Source: Candidatus Enterenecus merdae
GTDB taxonomy: Bacteria; Bacillota; Clostridia; Oscillospirales; Oscillospiraceae
Reading direction: 5' to 3'
Assembly (NCBI GenBank): GCA_018716385.1
Contig: DVJZ01000049.1
Span: 1 to 64,000, forward strand
DNA: 64,000 bases
The stretch's first letter is position 1, and the number at the start of each line of letters is the position of its first letter. The position numbers and the translations under genes are program-made. The notes beneath the pieces were generated by a model. That model was not told the DNA's origin. It ran no database searches and saw only the letters and a list, made by a program, of their open reading frames with translations. Positions 15,773 through 23,637 of this stretch are shown piece after piece.

Positions 15773-17017
15773 TCACTTCTGAGAGGCCAGTACCTTCTTT
15801 AGCCGGGCAAAACGGGGCAGGCCATTCTCTACCACCCGGCTGTTTTCTCCCTGGATCAGGGGCAGGGCATAGTCCAGGAAGGCCTGGGTCACGCCATTTC
15901 CCTCTGGGTTGATCCACTCCCGGGGCACCTTTTTTTCGTAATTTGCCACGCTGGCCAGGTCGAACAGCTGGATCTGGCAGTGGTACTGGCCGCCCTCCCG
16001 AGTGCAGGAAAAGCCCACCATCTTATCCGTGGCACCTGCCACCGCCGCCTCCACCGCCGCCTTGCCGGCCTGGAAGGACTCGTCAATATCGGTCTGGGAG
16101 GCCAAATGGGCCCCGCAGCGTTGGAGCAGGGACAGCTCAATGCCCCGCACCTTGACCCCGATCCTATCCTTGACCACATTGGCAAGCACAGCGGCCAGCC
16201 CACCCAGCTGAACGTGTCCAAATCCGTCGGTGGCAGAGATCTTAGCCTTGGAGACAAAGGATCCGTCAGCATAGTGGATCCCCTCGGACACCGCCACGAT
16301 ACAGTTGCCCTCCCGGCGGTAGACCGCTTCCACGTCGGCCAAGAATCGATCCATGTCAAAGTCTACCTCAGGCAGGTAGATCAGGTCGGGCGCACAGCCC
16401 ACTACCCCGGCCAAGGCTGCCGAGCCGGCCAGCCACCCGGCGTTGCGGCCCATGATCTCCATGATGGTCACCGCTCCAATGTCATAAACCCGAGCATCCT
16501 TGTACACTTCGGCGCAGGAAGATGCGATATACTTGGCCGCGGAGGGAAATCCAGGACAGTGGTCGGTTCCGAACAGGTCGTTGTCAATGGTCTTGGGCAC
16601 GCCGATGACCCGGCAGTCATAGCCGGACTTGGACATATACCGGCTGATTTTGGCGCAGGTGTCCATGGAATCATTGCCGCCGTTGTAGAAGAAGTAGCGC
16701 ACATCGTACTTCCGGAAGATCTCCAGGATTCGCCGGTAGTCGGTGTCGTCCATCTCCGGATCAGCGATCTTATACCGGCAAGAACCCAGCTCGGAGGAGG
16801 GGGTATTGAGCAAAAACTCCAGCTCCCGCTCGTCCTCCTGGCCCATGTCGTAGAGCTGGTCGTTCAGCACTCCCTTGATGCCGTGGGCCGCGCCGTAGAC
16901 GGCGGTGATCTCCGGGGTATCCAGCGCGGTACGGATCACCCCATAGGCGCTGGCATTGATGACGGAGGTTGGGCCTCCGGACTGCCCAATGATGCAGGCA
17001 CCTTTCAGCTGAGCCAT
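15773..17017 (-). CDS. pfp: pyrophosphate-dependent 6-phosphofructokinase
   Basis: The 414-residue protein begins with GACIIGQSGGPTSVINAS and has GGNDSMDT in place of GGDGT, then GVPKTIDNDL and MEIMGRNAGWLAGSAAL. This pattern is that of the PPi-PFK clade found in anaerobes such as Clostridium thermocellum, which uses pyrophosphate reversibly. A GGAGAG sits before the ATG. Downstream of fba in the same direction, so aldolase and PPi-PFK probably form a glycolytic unit. Phosphoryl donor is inferred from the motif, not shown. Confidence 0.88.
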   Translation of the reverse strand: MAQLKGACIIGQSGGPTSVINASAYGVIRTALDTPEITAVYGAAHGIKGVLNDQLYDMGQEDERELEFLLNTPSSELGSCRYKIADPEMDDTDYRRILEIFRKYDVRYFFYNGGNDSMDTCAKISRYMSKSGYDCRVIGVPKTIDNDLFGTDHCPGFPSAAKYIASSCAEVYKDARVYDIGAVTIMEIMGRNAGWLAGSAALAGVVGCAPDLIYLPEVDFDMDRFLADVEAVYRREGNCIVAVSEGIHYADGSFVSKAKISATDGFGHVQLGGLAAVLANVVKDRIGVKVRGIELSLLQRCGAHLASQTDIDESFQAGKAAVEAAVAGATDKMVGFSCTREGGQYHCQIQLFDLASVANYEKKVPREWINPEGNGVTQAFLDYALPLIQGENSRVVENGLPRFARLKKVLASQK

Positions 17018-17117
17018 GAGAAGCTCTCCTTCCTGTCGTGAAAATCTCTGCTACACAGCAGGGAAGGGCAGGGCGCTCCACCGCCCCGCCCGCCCTTCTC
17101 CCAGGCTCAGGCCACGC

Positions 17118-18083
17118 TCATGCCTTGCCGTCGCAGCCCAGCACGTGGATCAGTTTGTGCTTGACCAGCTCCTTGATGTTGGCCCGGGCGGGTTTCAGAT
17201 ACTCCCGAGGGTCGAACTTTTCCGGGTGATCGTGGAAGAACTTGCGGATGGTACCCGTCATGGCCAGGCGCAGGTCGGAGTCGATGTTGATCTTACACAC
17301 CGACATGGAGGCGGCTTTCCGCAGTTGCTCCTCAGGGATCCCCACGGCGTCTGGCATCTGGCCGCCGTTCTCATTGACCATCTTCACATACTCTTGGGGC
17401 ACGCTGGACGAGCCATGCAGCACGATGGGGAAGCCAGGCAGCCGCCGGGAGACGTCCTCCAGAATATCAAAGCGCAGGGGAGGGGGAACCAGCTCTCCCT
17501 TCTCATTGCGGGTGCACTGGGCGGCGGTGAACTTATAGGCGCCGTGGCTGGTGCCAATGGCGATGGCCAGCGAGTCGCAACCCGTCTTGGACACGAACTC
17601 CTCCACCTCTTCCGGCCGGGTGTAGTGAGACTGCTCCACCGAGACTTGTACATCGTCCTCAATGCCGGCAAGAGCGCCCAGCTCTGCCTCCACCACCACG
17701 CCGTGGTCATGGGCGTACTCCACCACCTGCCGGGTCAAGGCGATATTCTCGTCAAAGGGCTTGGAGGAGGCGTCAATCATCACGGAGGTGAACCCACCGT
17801 CGATACAGCTTTTGCACAGCTCAAAGGTGTCCCCGTGGTCCAGGTGGAGGCAGATGGGCAGGCCCGTCTCCTGGATCGCGGCCTCCACCAACTTTATCAA
17901 ATAGGTGTGGTTGGCATAGGCCCGCGCGCCCTTGGACACCTGCAGGATCAGGGGGGCATTGACCTCCTTGGCCGCCTCGGTGATACCCTGCACGATCTCC
18001 ATATTGTTGACGTTGAAGGCCCCAATGGCGTATCCGCCGCTGTACGCCTTCTGGAACATCTGGGTGGTATTGACCAGTGGCAT
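17118..18083 (-). CDS. fba: class II fructose-1,6-bisphosphate aldolase
   Basis: A 321-residue zinc aldolase. Landmarks are GAFNVNNMEIVQ, the zinc ligands in LHLDHGDTFE (about residues 80-89), the ASKPFDENI loop, ETGCDSLAIAIGTSHGAYKF with a further zinc-binding His, and VLHGSSSVPQEY. It cleaves FBP to DHAP and glyceraldehyde-3-phosphate. AAGGAG lies nine bases before the ATG at 18083; the TTG three codons upstream abuts the ribosome site and is unlikely. It has its own promoter; pfp follows after 100 bases. Confidence 0.93.
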   Translation of the reverse strand: MPLVNTTQMFQKAYSGGYAIGAFNVNNMEIVQGITEAAKEVNAPLILQVSKGARAYANHTYLIKLVEAAIQETGLPICLHLDHGDTFELCKSCIDGGFTSVMIDASSKPFDENIALTRQVVEYAHDHGVVVEAELGALAGIEDDVQVSVEQSHYTRPEEVEEFVSKTGCDSLAIAIGTSHGAYKFTAAQCTRNEKGELVPPPLRFDILEDVSRRLPGFPIVLHGSSSVPQEYVKMVNENGGQMPDAVGIPEEQLRKAASMSVCKINIDSDLRLAMTGTIRKFFHDHPEKFDPREYLKPARANIKELVKHKLIHVLGCDGKA

Positions 18084-18134
18084 GTTGTTCAACTCCTTAA
18101 AAATAACATAAAAGACCAGGTTTCATGCGCCATG

Positions 18135-18163
18135 ATTGTAACATTCAAGCGGAGAAAAAGCAA
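18135..18163 (-). promoter_or_regulatory. sigma-A promoter for fba-pfp
   Basis: On the minus strand TTGCTT (18163-18158), 17 bases, TACAAT (18140-18135), about 50 bases upstream of the fba start. The rest of the 18084-18269 gap shows no gene. Confidence 0.65.
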
Positions 18164-18269
18164 GAGCGCAGCCCCGTTTTCCACCTTCCATCCATCCACG
18201 GGAAAGCAGAATTTCCAGCCCCGAGCCCCGTCCAGCCAAGGCGGGCAGGGCAAGGGGCCTGCTTGTCTG

Positions 18270-19316
18270 TCACTCCTCCTGTCCCTGGGCTAGCTCAGAG
18301 CGTCCGGCGGGCCGGCCCCGGCGCTTCCGGCTGACCGAAGCCAGCGGGTTTGCCTGGGCAGCCACCCGCAGCGCGTCGCTATCCACGTGGGTGTAGATCT
18401 GGGTGGTATTCAAATGCTCATGGCCCAACACCTCCTGTAAGGTGCGCACATCCACACCGTTTTGCAGCATCAGGGTGGCTGCCGTGTGCCGCAGCTTGTG
18501 GGCTGAGTACTTGCTGCTGTCCAGGCCGGCTGCGCTCAAACGCCGCTTGAGCATATAGTGTACCCCAGATCGGGTGATCCGATGATGCCCTCTGGTGAGA
18601 AACAGTGCATTTGGGTCAGCCGCCCCGGCATAAGAGCGCACTGCCAGCCAGTCGGCGATAGCCGCCTGACAGGCTTGGTTGAGAAAGATAACCCGCTCCT
18701 TGTTGCCTTTGCCAAGCACCCGCAGCCGATCCCCTTGGACGTCTGTGAGGTTCAGACCCACCAGTTCGGAGATCCGCAGCCCACAGTTGAGAAACAGGGT
18801 GATGATACAGAAATCCCGGTCGGCAAAGTCCCCATCAATACTGTCCAGCAGCTGGACGCTTTCATCCAGTGTCAAGAACCGGGGCAGGCTCTGGCGCTGG
18901 CGGGGGGAATCCAGCTCCTGCACCGGGTTTTCCTCCAGCAGTTTGGCCTTGTTGACCAAATATTTGTAAAAGGAACGGATGGTGGCCACTTTGCGGGCCC
19001 GGGTGGAAGCCTGGAGTCCCCGATTCGAATGAGGGCTGTTGGGGCTTTTCGCCCGATCCCGGCTGAGAAAGCTGAGGTAGGAGTAGACCTCGGCCAACCC
19101 AACCGACCGGACCAGCTCCAGGTCCACATCCTCAATGGGGATCTGCTCAAAGGGAACGCTTTTGTCCGCCAAACCTTTCTCCAGTTTGACATACCGAAAG
19201 AAGTTGCGCAGGTCCAGAAAATACTCGTCCACGGTTCGCCGGGAGTGACCCTGGATCGTCTCGTGGTAGGCCAGGAAATCCCGCAGGATGCGGGGCGCTT
19301 TTGTGCGGTAGTCCAT
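18270..19316 (-). CDS. xerC: tyrosine recombinase XerC-like
   Basis: This 348-residue integrase-family protein has a core-binding domain (about 1-130, longer than usual because of an insert with KSPNSPHSNRGLQ) and a catalytic domain with R in CGLRISELVGL, K in GKGNKERVIFL, HxxR in HKLRHTAAT, H in LGHEHLNTTQ and Tyr in IYTHV. The N-terminus MDYRTKAPRILRDFLAYHETI is of the clostridial chromosomal XerC type, usually the partner of XerD at dif. It ends in a basic RKRRGRPAGR tail. No convincing ribosome site precedes the ATG. A long palindrome lies 52 bases upstream. Confidence 0.82.
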   Translation of the reverse strand: MDYRTKAPRILRDFLAYHETIQGHSRRTVDEYFLDLRNFFRYVKLEKGLADKSVPFEQIPIEDVDLELVRSVGLAEVYSYLSFLSRDRAKSPNSPHSNRGLQASTRARKVATIRSFYKYLVNKAKLLEENPVQELDSPRQRQSLPRFLTLDESVQLLDSIDGDFADRDFCIITLFLNCGLRISELVGLNLTDVQGDRLRVLGKGNKERVIFLNQACQAAIADWLAVRSYAGAADPNALFLTRGHHRITRSGVHYMLKRRLSAAGLDSSKYSAHKLRHTAATLMLQNGVDVRTLQEVLGHEHLNTTQIYTHVDSDALRVAAQANPLASVSRKRRGRPAGRSELAQGQEE

Positions 19317-19367
19317 GTTTGCCCATTGCGTTGGAAGAGCCCATGCGGCCTTACTGAGCCCACCCCT

Positions 19368-19409
19368 CCACCCAACTAAACAAAATTTTTATTTTGTTTA
19401 GTTGGGTGG
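19368..19409. repeat. 42-nt perfect palindrome upstream of xerC
   Basis: Two 19-base arms (19368-19386 and 19391-19409) are exact complements around a TTTT loop. The inner part is AT-only except for C and G of the ACAAAAT/ATTTTGT core, striking in this GC-rich sequence. It lies between the divergent xerC gene and the small Cys-rich protein gene. It does not resemble the Firmicute dif consensus and no T-run follows on either side beyond the loop. It could be an operator, a cruciform or a bidirectional terminator-like element. Confidence 0.8.
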
Positions 19410-19522
19410 CTGTCCCAACGCGTCCTCCTTCCAAACCATCAAGATTGCCGAGACGCACCCCGGCCGCATATTCTCTCCCCCTTCCGACGAAACTACCAGT
19501 ACGAGAAGGGAGAGACAGTCGG

Positions 19523-19705
19523 ATGAGTTTGATCCCATGCACCCAGAACTGCCAGTTTCAGCATGACGGGCTGTGCACCCTGGAACAGGCAGCCCAAGTT
19601 ACCACCAGCCAGGCCAGGCCCAACAACCTGTGCCTCAACTTCACGCCTCGAACCGACTCAGCACAGCGCGGCGATCGCCTCCCGGATGTTGGTCACCCGA
19701 ATTAG
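19523..19705 (+). CDS. small cysteine-rich conserved clostridial protein
   Basis: A 60-residue frame starting MSLIPCTQNCQFQHDGLCTLEQAAQV. The spacing C-x3-C-x7-C plus a later C before NF matches small Cys-rich proteins common in Clostridia (DUF1540-like), some annotated misleadingly as hydroxymyristoyl-ACP dehydratases. GAAGGGAGA precedes the ATG. Its 3' end overlaps the convergent radA 3' end by 48 bases, so the last 15 or so residues may be non-conserved. It is divergent from xerC. Function unknown; metal binding is likely from the cysteines. Confidence 0.55.
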   Translation: MSLIPCTQNCQFQHDGLCTLEQAAQVTTSQARPNNLCLNFTPRTDSAQRGDRLPDVGHPN

Positions 19706-21022
19706 ACTCAATCCATCCGGAGCGGTCAGCTTGCCGCTGCCACGGGCCGGCACCAGACACTTGGTAAAGCCCAGGCGCTGCACTTCGGACAGCCGTTGGC
19801 CCAAGGCGTGAACCGCCCGCAGCTCTCCGGTGAGCCCCACTTCCCCGACGGCAGCCAGATCATAGGGCACGCTCTTATCCCGGAAGCTGGATGCCAGGGC
19901 CACCACTAGGGCCAGGTCGGCAGCGGGCTCGTCCACTGTGAGCCCGCCAATGACATTGACATAAAAATCACAATTTGACAGACCCAATCCCCCCCGCTTC
20001 TCCAGCACTGCGGCCAGCATCACCGCCCGGTTGTAGTCAAAGCCATTGCTGGAGCGGCGGGAGTTTCCATAGGCCGACGGGGTGACCAGCGCCTGCACCT
20101 CTGCCAGAACCGGTCGTACCCCCTCCATCACACAGGTCACACAGGAGCCAGGGGTGTCCTTTGGCCGCCCAGACAACAGCGCTTCCGAGGGATTGGGCAC
20201 CTCCATCAGTCCCCGGTCACCCATCTCAAACACGCCGATCTCGTTGGTGGCCCCAAACCGATTCTTGGCCGCCCGGAGGATGCGGTAGGAGCTGTGCTCA
20301 TCCCCCTCAAAATGAAGCACGCAGTCCACAATGTGTTCCAGAACCTTTGGCCCGGCCAGCGATCCCTCCTTGTTGATGTGGCCCACCACAAAGACGGTGA
20401 CACCCATCCCCTTGGCAAGCTGCATCAGGGCCATGGTGCACTCCTTTACCTGGGCCACGCTGCCCGGCGACGACGAGGAAGCGGTGCGATAGATGGTCTG
20501 GATAGAGTCCACAATCAGGATCTCCGGTCGGTGCTGCTCCACCGCGGCGATGACCTCCTCCATGCTGGTCTCAGAGAACAGATACAGCCCGTCCCCCAAG
20601 ATGCCAAGCCGCTGGGCCCGCAGCTTGATCTGCCGCTCCGACTCCTCGCCTGATACATAGAGCACTGTGGCAAACTGGCACAGATTGTGGCAGATCTGCA
20701 ACATCAGTGTAGATTTTCCGATCCCTGGCGCGCCACCAACCAGCACCAGGGAGCCCTGCACAGCACCGCCCCCCAGCACCCGGTCCAACTCGTCCATCCC
20801 CGTATGAAAGCGGAGCTCATCAGCGGCCTCTACTTCTTTCAGCGGCCTGGGCTGGCGCGATCCCACAGAAGCGGGCCGGATCGTGGTCCCAGTCCGGATC
20901 TCTGACGCCGCTGGACGCTCCTCCATGGTATTCCATGCTCCACAGCCAGGGCACCTGCCCAGCCATTTGGGCGATTCATTCCCACACTGGGTACAGAAAA
21001 ACATTGTCTTGGATCGTGGCAA
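19658..21022 (-). CDS. radA: DNA repair protein RadA
   Basis: The 454-residue protein has an N-terminal C4 zinc finger (CTQCGNESPKWLGRCPGCGAW, shown here in two halves of the motif), a RecA-like ATPase with Walker A GAPGIGKST and Walker B ILIVDSIQT, the RadA-specific KNRFG motif, and a C-terminal Lon-protease-like domain. RadA helps process recombination intermediates and promotes branch migration. The start is TTG at 21022 with GGAGG eight bases upstream; the internal ATG at 21004 is a poorer choice. It follows cwlD by 16 bases. Confidence 0.93.
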   Translation of the reverse strand: MPRSKTMFFCTQCGNESPKWLGRCPGCGAWNTMEERPAASEIRTGTTIRPASVGSRQPRPLKEVEAADELRFHTGMDELDRVLGGGAVQGSLVLVGGAPGIGKSTLMLQICHNLCQFATVLYVSGEESERQIKLRAQRLGILGDGLYLFSETSMEEVIAAVEQHRPEILIVDSIQTIYRTASSSSPGSVAQVKECTMALMQLAKGMGVTVFVVGHINKEGSLAGPKVLEHIVDCVLHFEGDEHSSYRILRAAKNRFGATNEIGVFEMGDRGLMEVPNPSEALLSGRPKDTPGSCVTCVMEGVRPVLAEVQALVTPSAYGNSRRSSNGFDYNRAVMLAAVLEKRGGLGLSNCDFYVNVIGGLTVDEPAADLALVVALASSFRDKSVPYDLAAVGEVGLTGELRAVHALGQRLSEVQRLGFTKCLVPARGSGKLTAPDGLSLIRVTNIREAIAALC

Positions 21023-21038
21023 TTCAGCTGCCCCCCTC

Positions 21039-21773
21039 CTAATCTAACAGACGCAGTTCCTGAAAACAGGCTCCCGCCAGCGCCACGGCAATCTTCCGCT
21101 GATAGGCATCCGTGACCAGCAGGGACGCCTCCTCCCCGTTGCTCAAAAACCCGCACTCCACCAAAATGGCCGGACAGACAATGTGCTGGAATAGATAGAC
21201 TGAGTTGGACAGGGCCATAGCCTCCCGCTGGTTGTTCTCATCCAGCACCTGCCGGAGGGCCTGCTGGGTAGTGCTTCCCCACTGGCGGCTGACGTCCCCA
21301 GGATTGTAGAACACTTGAGCACCATAATATCGAGAATCTGTAAAGTGATTTTGATGTACACTAATTAGCATGGCGTTTGGCGTCTCATTGACCAGAGAAA
21401 CCCGCTGGCGCAAGTCAGAGGCCTTCTTTTCCCGCAGGCTCTGACAGCCGGACTCATGCAGGGAGATGTCTTCCTCCCGGGTCAGTACTGTGGGTACGCC
21501 CAGAAAGGCCATCAGGGCCTCCAGCTTCCTCACGATGGCCAGGTTGATTTCACTCTCCTTTGCCCCGCTGGCGGAGACCGCTCCGCCGTCCTCCCCTCCG
21601 TGGCCTGCGTCCAGGATCAGGATCGGATTCCCACCCTCATCCTGGGACAGCCCAGACGCAGGGACGAGCCGCCCCGCCTCCAGCAGGGCCACGCCCACCA
21701 CCAGGCAAATGCACACCACAGCCGTCGCAAGCTCCCGTCCTTTCCGCAAACCGATTCCCCCCTTCCCCACCAT
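21039..21773 (-). CDS. cwlD: N-acetylmuramoyl-L-alanine amidase, CwlD-like
   Basis: A 244-residue Amidase_3 protein with an N-terminal membrane anchor (about residues 16-33), the zinc ligands in DAGHGGEDGGA, E in KESEINL and H in SVHQNHF, and the catalytic E in LVECGFLSN. The linker SLREKKASDLRQRVSLVN is close to B. subtilis CwlD, which with PdaA makes the muramic lactam of spore cortex needed for germination. It sits between a nif3-like gene and radA. The start is uncertain, as ATG 21773 has a weak ribosome site and a TTG at about 21749 has a better one. Confidence 0.85.
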   Translation of the reverse strand: MVGKGGIGLRKGRELATAVVCICLVVGVALLEAGRLVPASGLSQDEGGNPILILDAGHGGEDGGAVSASGAKESEINLAIVRKLEALMAFLGVPTVLTREEDISLHESGCQSLREKKASDLRQRVSLVNETPNAMLISVHQNHFTDSRYYGAQVFYNPGDVSRQWGSTTQQALRQVLDENNQREAMALSNSVYLFQHIVCPAILVECGFLSNGEEASLLVTDAYQRKIAVALAGACFQELRLLD

Positions 21774-21807
21774 CCTATGAGGGGTCAGACGGCTTCATGC
21801 GCCTGGC

Positions 21808-22602
21808 TCAGAGATAGGAAAACACCTCCTGGTGGCGCTTGGAGACCTCCACAGACAGCTGGGGAAAACGCTGGATGATCCAGTCCCGCAGCACGGGGCA
21901 GACCACCTGCTCGGTGGGGAAATGGCCCGCGTCGATCAGGTTGATGCCAAGCGCCTTGGCATCTAAAAAGCCATCATACTTCACGTCTGCGGTGACGAAG
22001 GTATCACAACCGGCGGCGATGGCATCGGCCAGCATCCCCCCGCAGGCGCCGCCCCCCACGGCTACCCGTCGCACCGGCTTGCCCCCATCCACCAGGCGGA
22101 CGCCCCGGGCGCCCAGCAGCTCCTTCACCGCCTGGGCAAAATCATACAGGTTTTGCTTGGGCACCAGCCCAGTGCGTCCAATGCCATAGGCCCTGCCCTG
22201 CCCATCCACACCGTCCTGGTGCAGCTGCCCAATCTCGCTCAGACCAAGGCGTAGAGCCAGCGCGTCGTTGACCCCGCCGGCCACGGCGTCCAGATTGGTG
22301 TGGGCAGAAATGACGCTGATCCGGTTTTCAATGAGTTCCAGGAGCTTTCTCCCAATTAAAGTCTGGTCGGTAACCGACTTGGTCCCACCCCAGATCACCG
22401 GGTGATGGGACACGATCAGCTGGGCCCCGCGCTCCTTGGCCTCCCGAATCACGCTCTGAGTGACGTCCAGGGCCACCAGCACCTGGTGAACGCTCTGGCC
22501 CGCCCGTCCCACCAAAAAGCCGGCATTGTCAAAATCCATTTGCAGCGCGAAGGGGGCCTTCTCCTGCAAAAAATCATAGACATTCCCCACAGTGACAGCC
22601 AT
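21808..22602 (-). CDS. Nif3-like dinuclear metal center protein
   Basis: This 264-residue protein of the Nif3/YqfO (GTP cyclohydrolase I type 2-like) family carries its metal ligands in SHHPVIWGG, HTNLD and DAGHFPTE. Members form hexameric toroids with two metals per subunit; the cellular reaction is not settled. The ATG at 22602 follows the trmK stop by five bases, and the trmK-nif3 pairing (often below rpoD) is widespread in Firmicutes. The longer frame reaching into trmK is not supported. Confidence 0.88.
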   Translation of the reverse strand: MAVTVGNVYDFLQEKAPFALQMDFDNAGFLVGRAGQSVHQVLVALDVTQSVIREAKERGAQLIVSHHPVIWGGTKSVTDQTLIGRKLLELIENRISVISAHTNLDAVAGGVNDALALRLGLSEIGQLHQDGVDGQGRAYGIGRTGLVPKQNLYDFAQAVKELLGARGVRLVDGGKPVRRVAVGGGACGGMLADAIAAGCDTFVTADVKYDGFLDAKALGINLIDAGHFPTEQVVCPVLRDWIIQRFPQLSVEVSKRHQEVFSYL

Positions 22603-22606
22603 GGTC

Positions 22607-23281
22607 TCACAACTCCTTCCGCATTTGCCGGATCCCTTCCAGCACTTCCCACAGGGCCTGGATCTCCCCTTCCTCCCGCTGCCGGGAGGCCAGGCGGCCG
22701 GCCAGAGCCCGTTCCGCCTTGCCGGCCATCCAATCCAGGTAAGCCCCACGCAGTGGATCGTCTCCCCGCTGCCGTCCCACCCAGAGCTCCGCCCGGCTCA
22801 GCGGCTCCATCTGCCCGCCGGTAGCCGTCCAAATGGTATACAGGCGCTCTCCTTCCCGGGCGATGCGCTCGTCCGCAATGCGGTAGCCGTGGTTTTGCAG
22901 GAAATATCGCAGACTGGGAAAGCCGGTCATGGGCTGAAGCAGCAGCGTTTTTTCCTGTGTCCATGGGGCTGCGGCCAGGATGGAGGCAATCGTGTCCCCT
23001 CCCATACCAGCCAGAGCCACAGCATCCACCTCATCGCCGCTGATGGCAGCCAACCCGTCGCATTGCCGGAAGCTGATTCGGTCCTCCACCCCATACTGCC
23101 GGGCAGTCTGCCTGGCCCGCTCCAGCGGACCAGACCGCAGGTCCGCCGCGATGGCCCCGGATAGCCTACCCCTTAGGATCAGCCACACCGGAAGATAGCC
23201 GTGGTCCGTGCCCACATCGGCCAGCCGTGCCCCCTGGGGTACCCGGTCGGCCACCGCCCGCAGCCTCGGTGTCAGTTCCAT
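22607..23281 (-). CDS. trmK: tRNA (adenine22-N1)-methyltransferase TrmK
   Basis: The 224-residue SAM-dependent methylase begins with MELTPRLRAVADRVPQGARL, then DVGTDHGYLP (SAM motif I), and has LAGMGGDTI and LQPMTGFPSLRYFL, all typical of TrmK (YqfN). It methylates A22 in the D-arm of some tRNAs. It leads into the nif3-like gene. No promoter of its own is obvious; it may be reached by read-through of the upstream DUF1858 terminator. Confidence 0.88.
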   Translation of the reverse strand: MELTPRLRAVADRVPQGARLADVGTDHGYLPVWLILRGRLSGAIAADLRSGPLERARQTARQYGVEDRISFRQCDGLAAISGDEVDAVALAGMGGDTIASILAAAPWTQEKTLLLQPMTGFPSLRYFLQNHGYRIADERIAREGERLYTIWTATGGQMEPLSRAELWVGRQRGDDPLRGAYLDWMAGKAERALAGRLASRQREEGEIQALWEVLEGIRQMRKEL

Positions 23282-23310
23282 GCCCTTTCCAACCCTTTCA
23301 GACCCCAGAG

Positions 23311-23345
23311 AAAGGAAAAGAGCGGATCACCCGCTCTCTTCCTTT
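23311..23345 (-). terminator. terminator after the DUF1858 gene
   Basis: Fifteen-base arms (23311-23325 and 23331-23345, one mismatch) with a five-base loop; on the minus strand the hairpin ends in CTTTTCCTTT. It lies 10 bases beyond the DUF1858 stop and before trmK. Confidence 0.6.
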
Positions 23346-23354
23346 CATTCCGAT

Positions 23355-23552
23355 TTAACCCATGGTGGCGTTCAGTCGCTCCAGCAGCTCCTCCACTTCA
23401 ATCCCATGGACCATGCAGGCCTGCTCCACCGTCTCCCCACGGGAAGCGGGGCAACCCAGGCAGTGCATACCGATGGACATGAAGATGGGTGCGGTATCAG
23501 GCGCGATGTCGAGAATATCGCCGATCACGGTATCTTTGGTAATCTGAGCCAT
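23355..23552 (-). CDS. DUF1858 domain protein
   Basis: A 65-residue protein MAQITKDTVIGDILD... with the DUF1858 hallmark IGMHCLGCPASRGETVEQA. The two cysteines in CLGC may bind a metal or undergo thiol chemistry; related domains accompany hybrid-cluster and nitric-oxide-response proteins in anaerobes. It has its own promoter, a perfect AAGGAGGT site at 23561-23568 and its own terminator, so it is a single-gene unit. Function not known. Confidence 0.85.
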   Translation of the reverse strand: MAQITKDTVIGDILDIAPDTAPIFMSIGMHCLGCPASRGETVEQACMVHGIEVEELLERLNATMG

Positions 23553-23588
23553 TGGGCTCGACCTCCTTGCTATGTGGATTACACCCTC

Positions 23589-23617
23589 AGTATACCCAAA
23601 GCGACCCCATTTTGCAA
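23589..23617 (-). promoter_or_regulatory. sigma-A promoter for the DUF1858 gene
   Basis: Minus strand TTGCAA (23617-23612), 17 bases, TATACT (23594-23589), 37 bases before the start codon. Confidence 0.7.
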
Positions 23618-23637
23618 GAGAAACTTGAAAACTCCCC

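Noticed and set aside
19368-19409. Palindrome as a dif site
   Set aside because: The arms and length do not fit the 28-bp Firmicute dif pattern, so I list it only as a palindrome.
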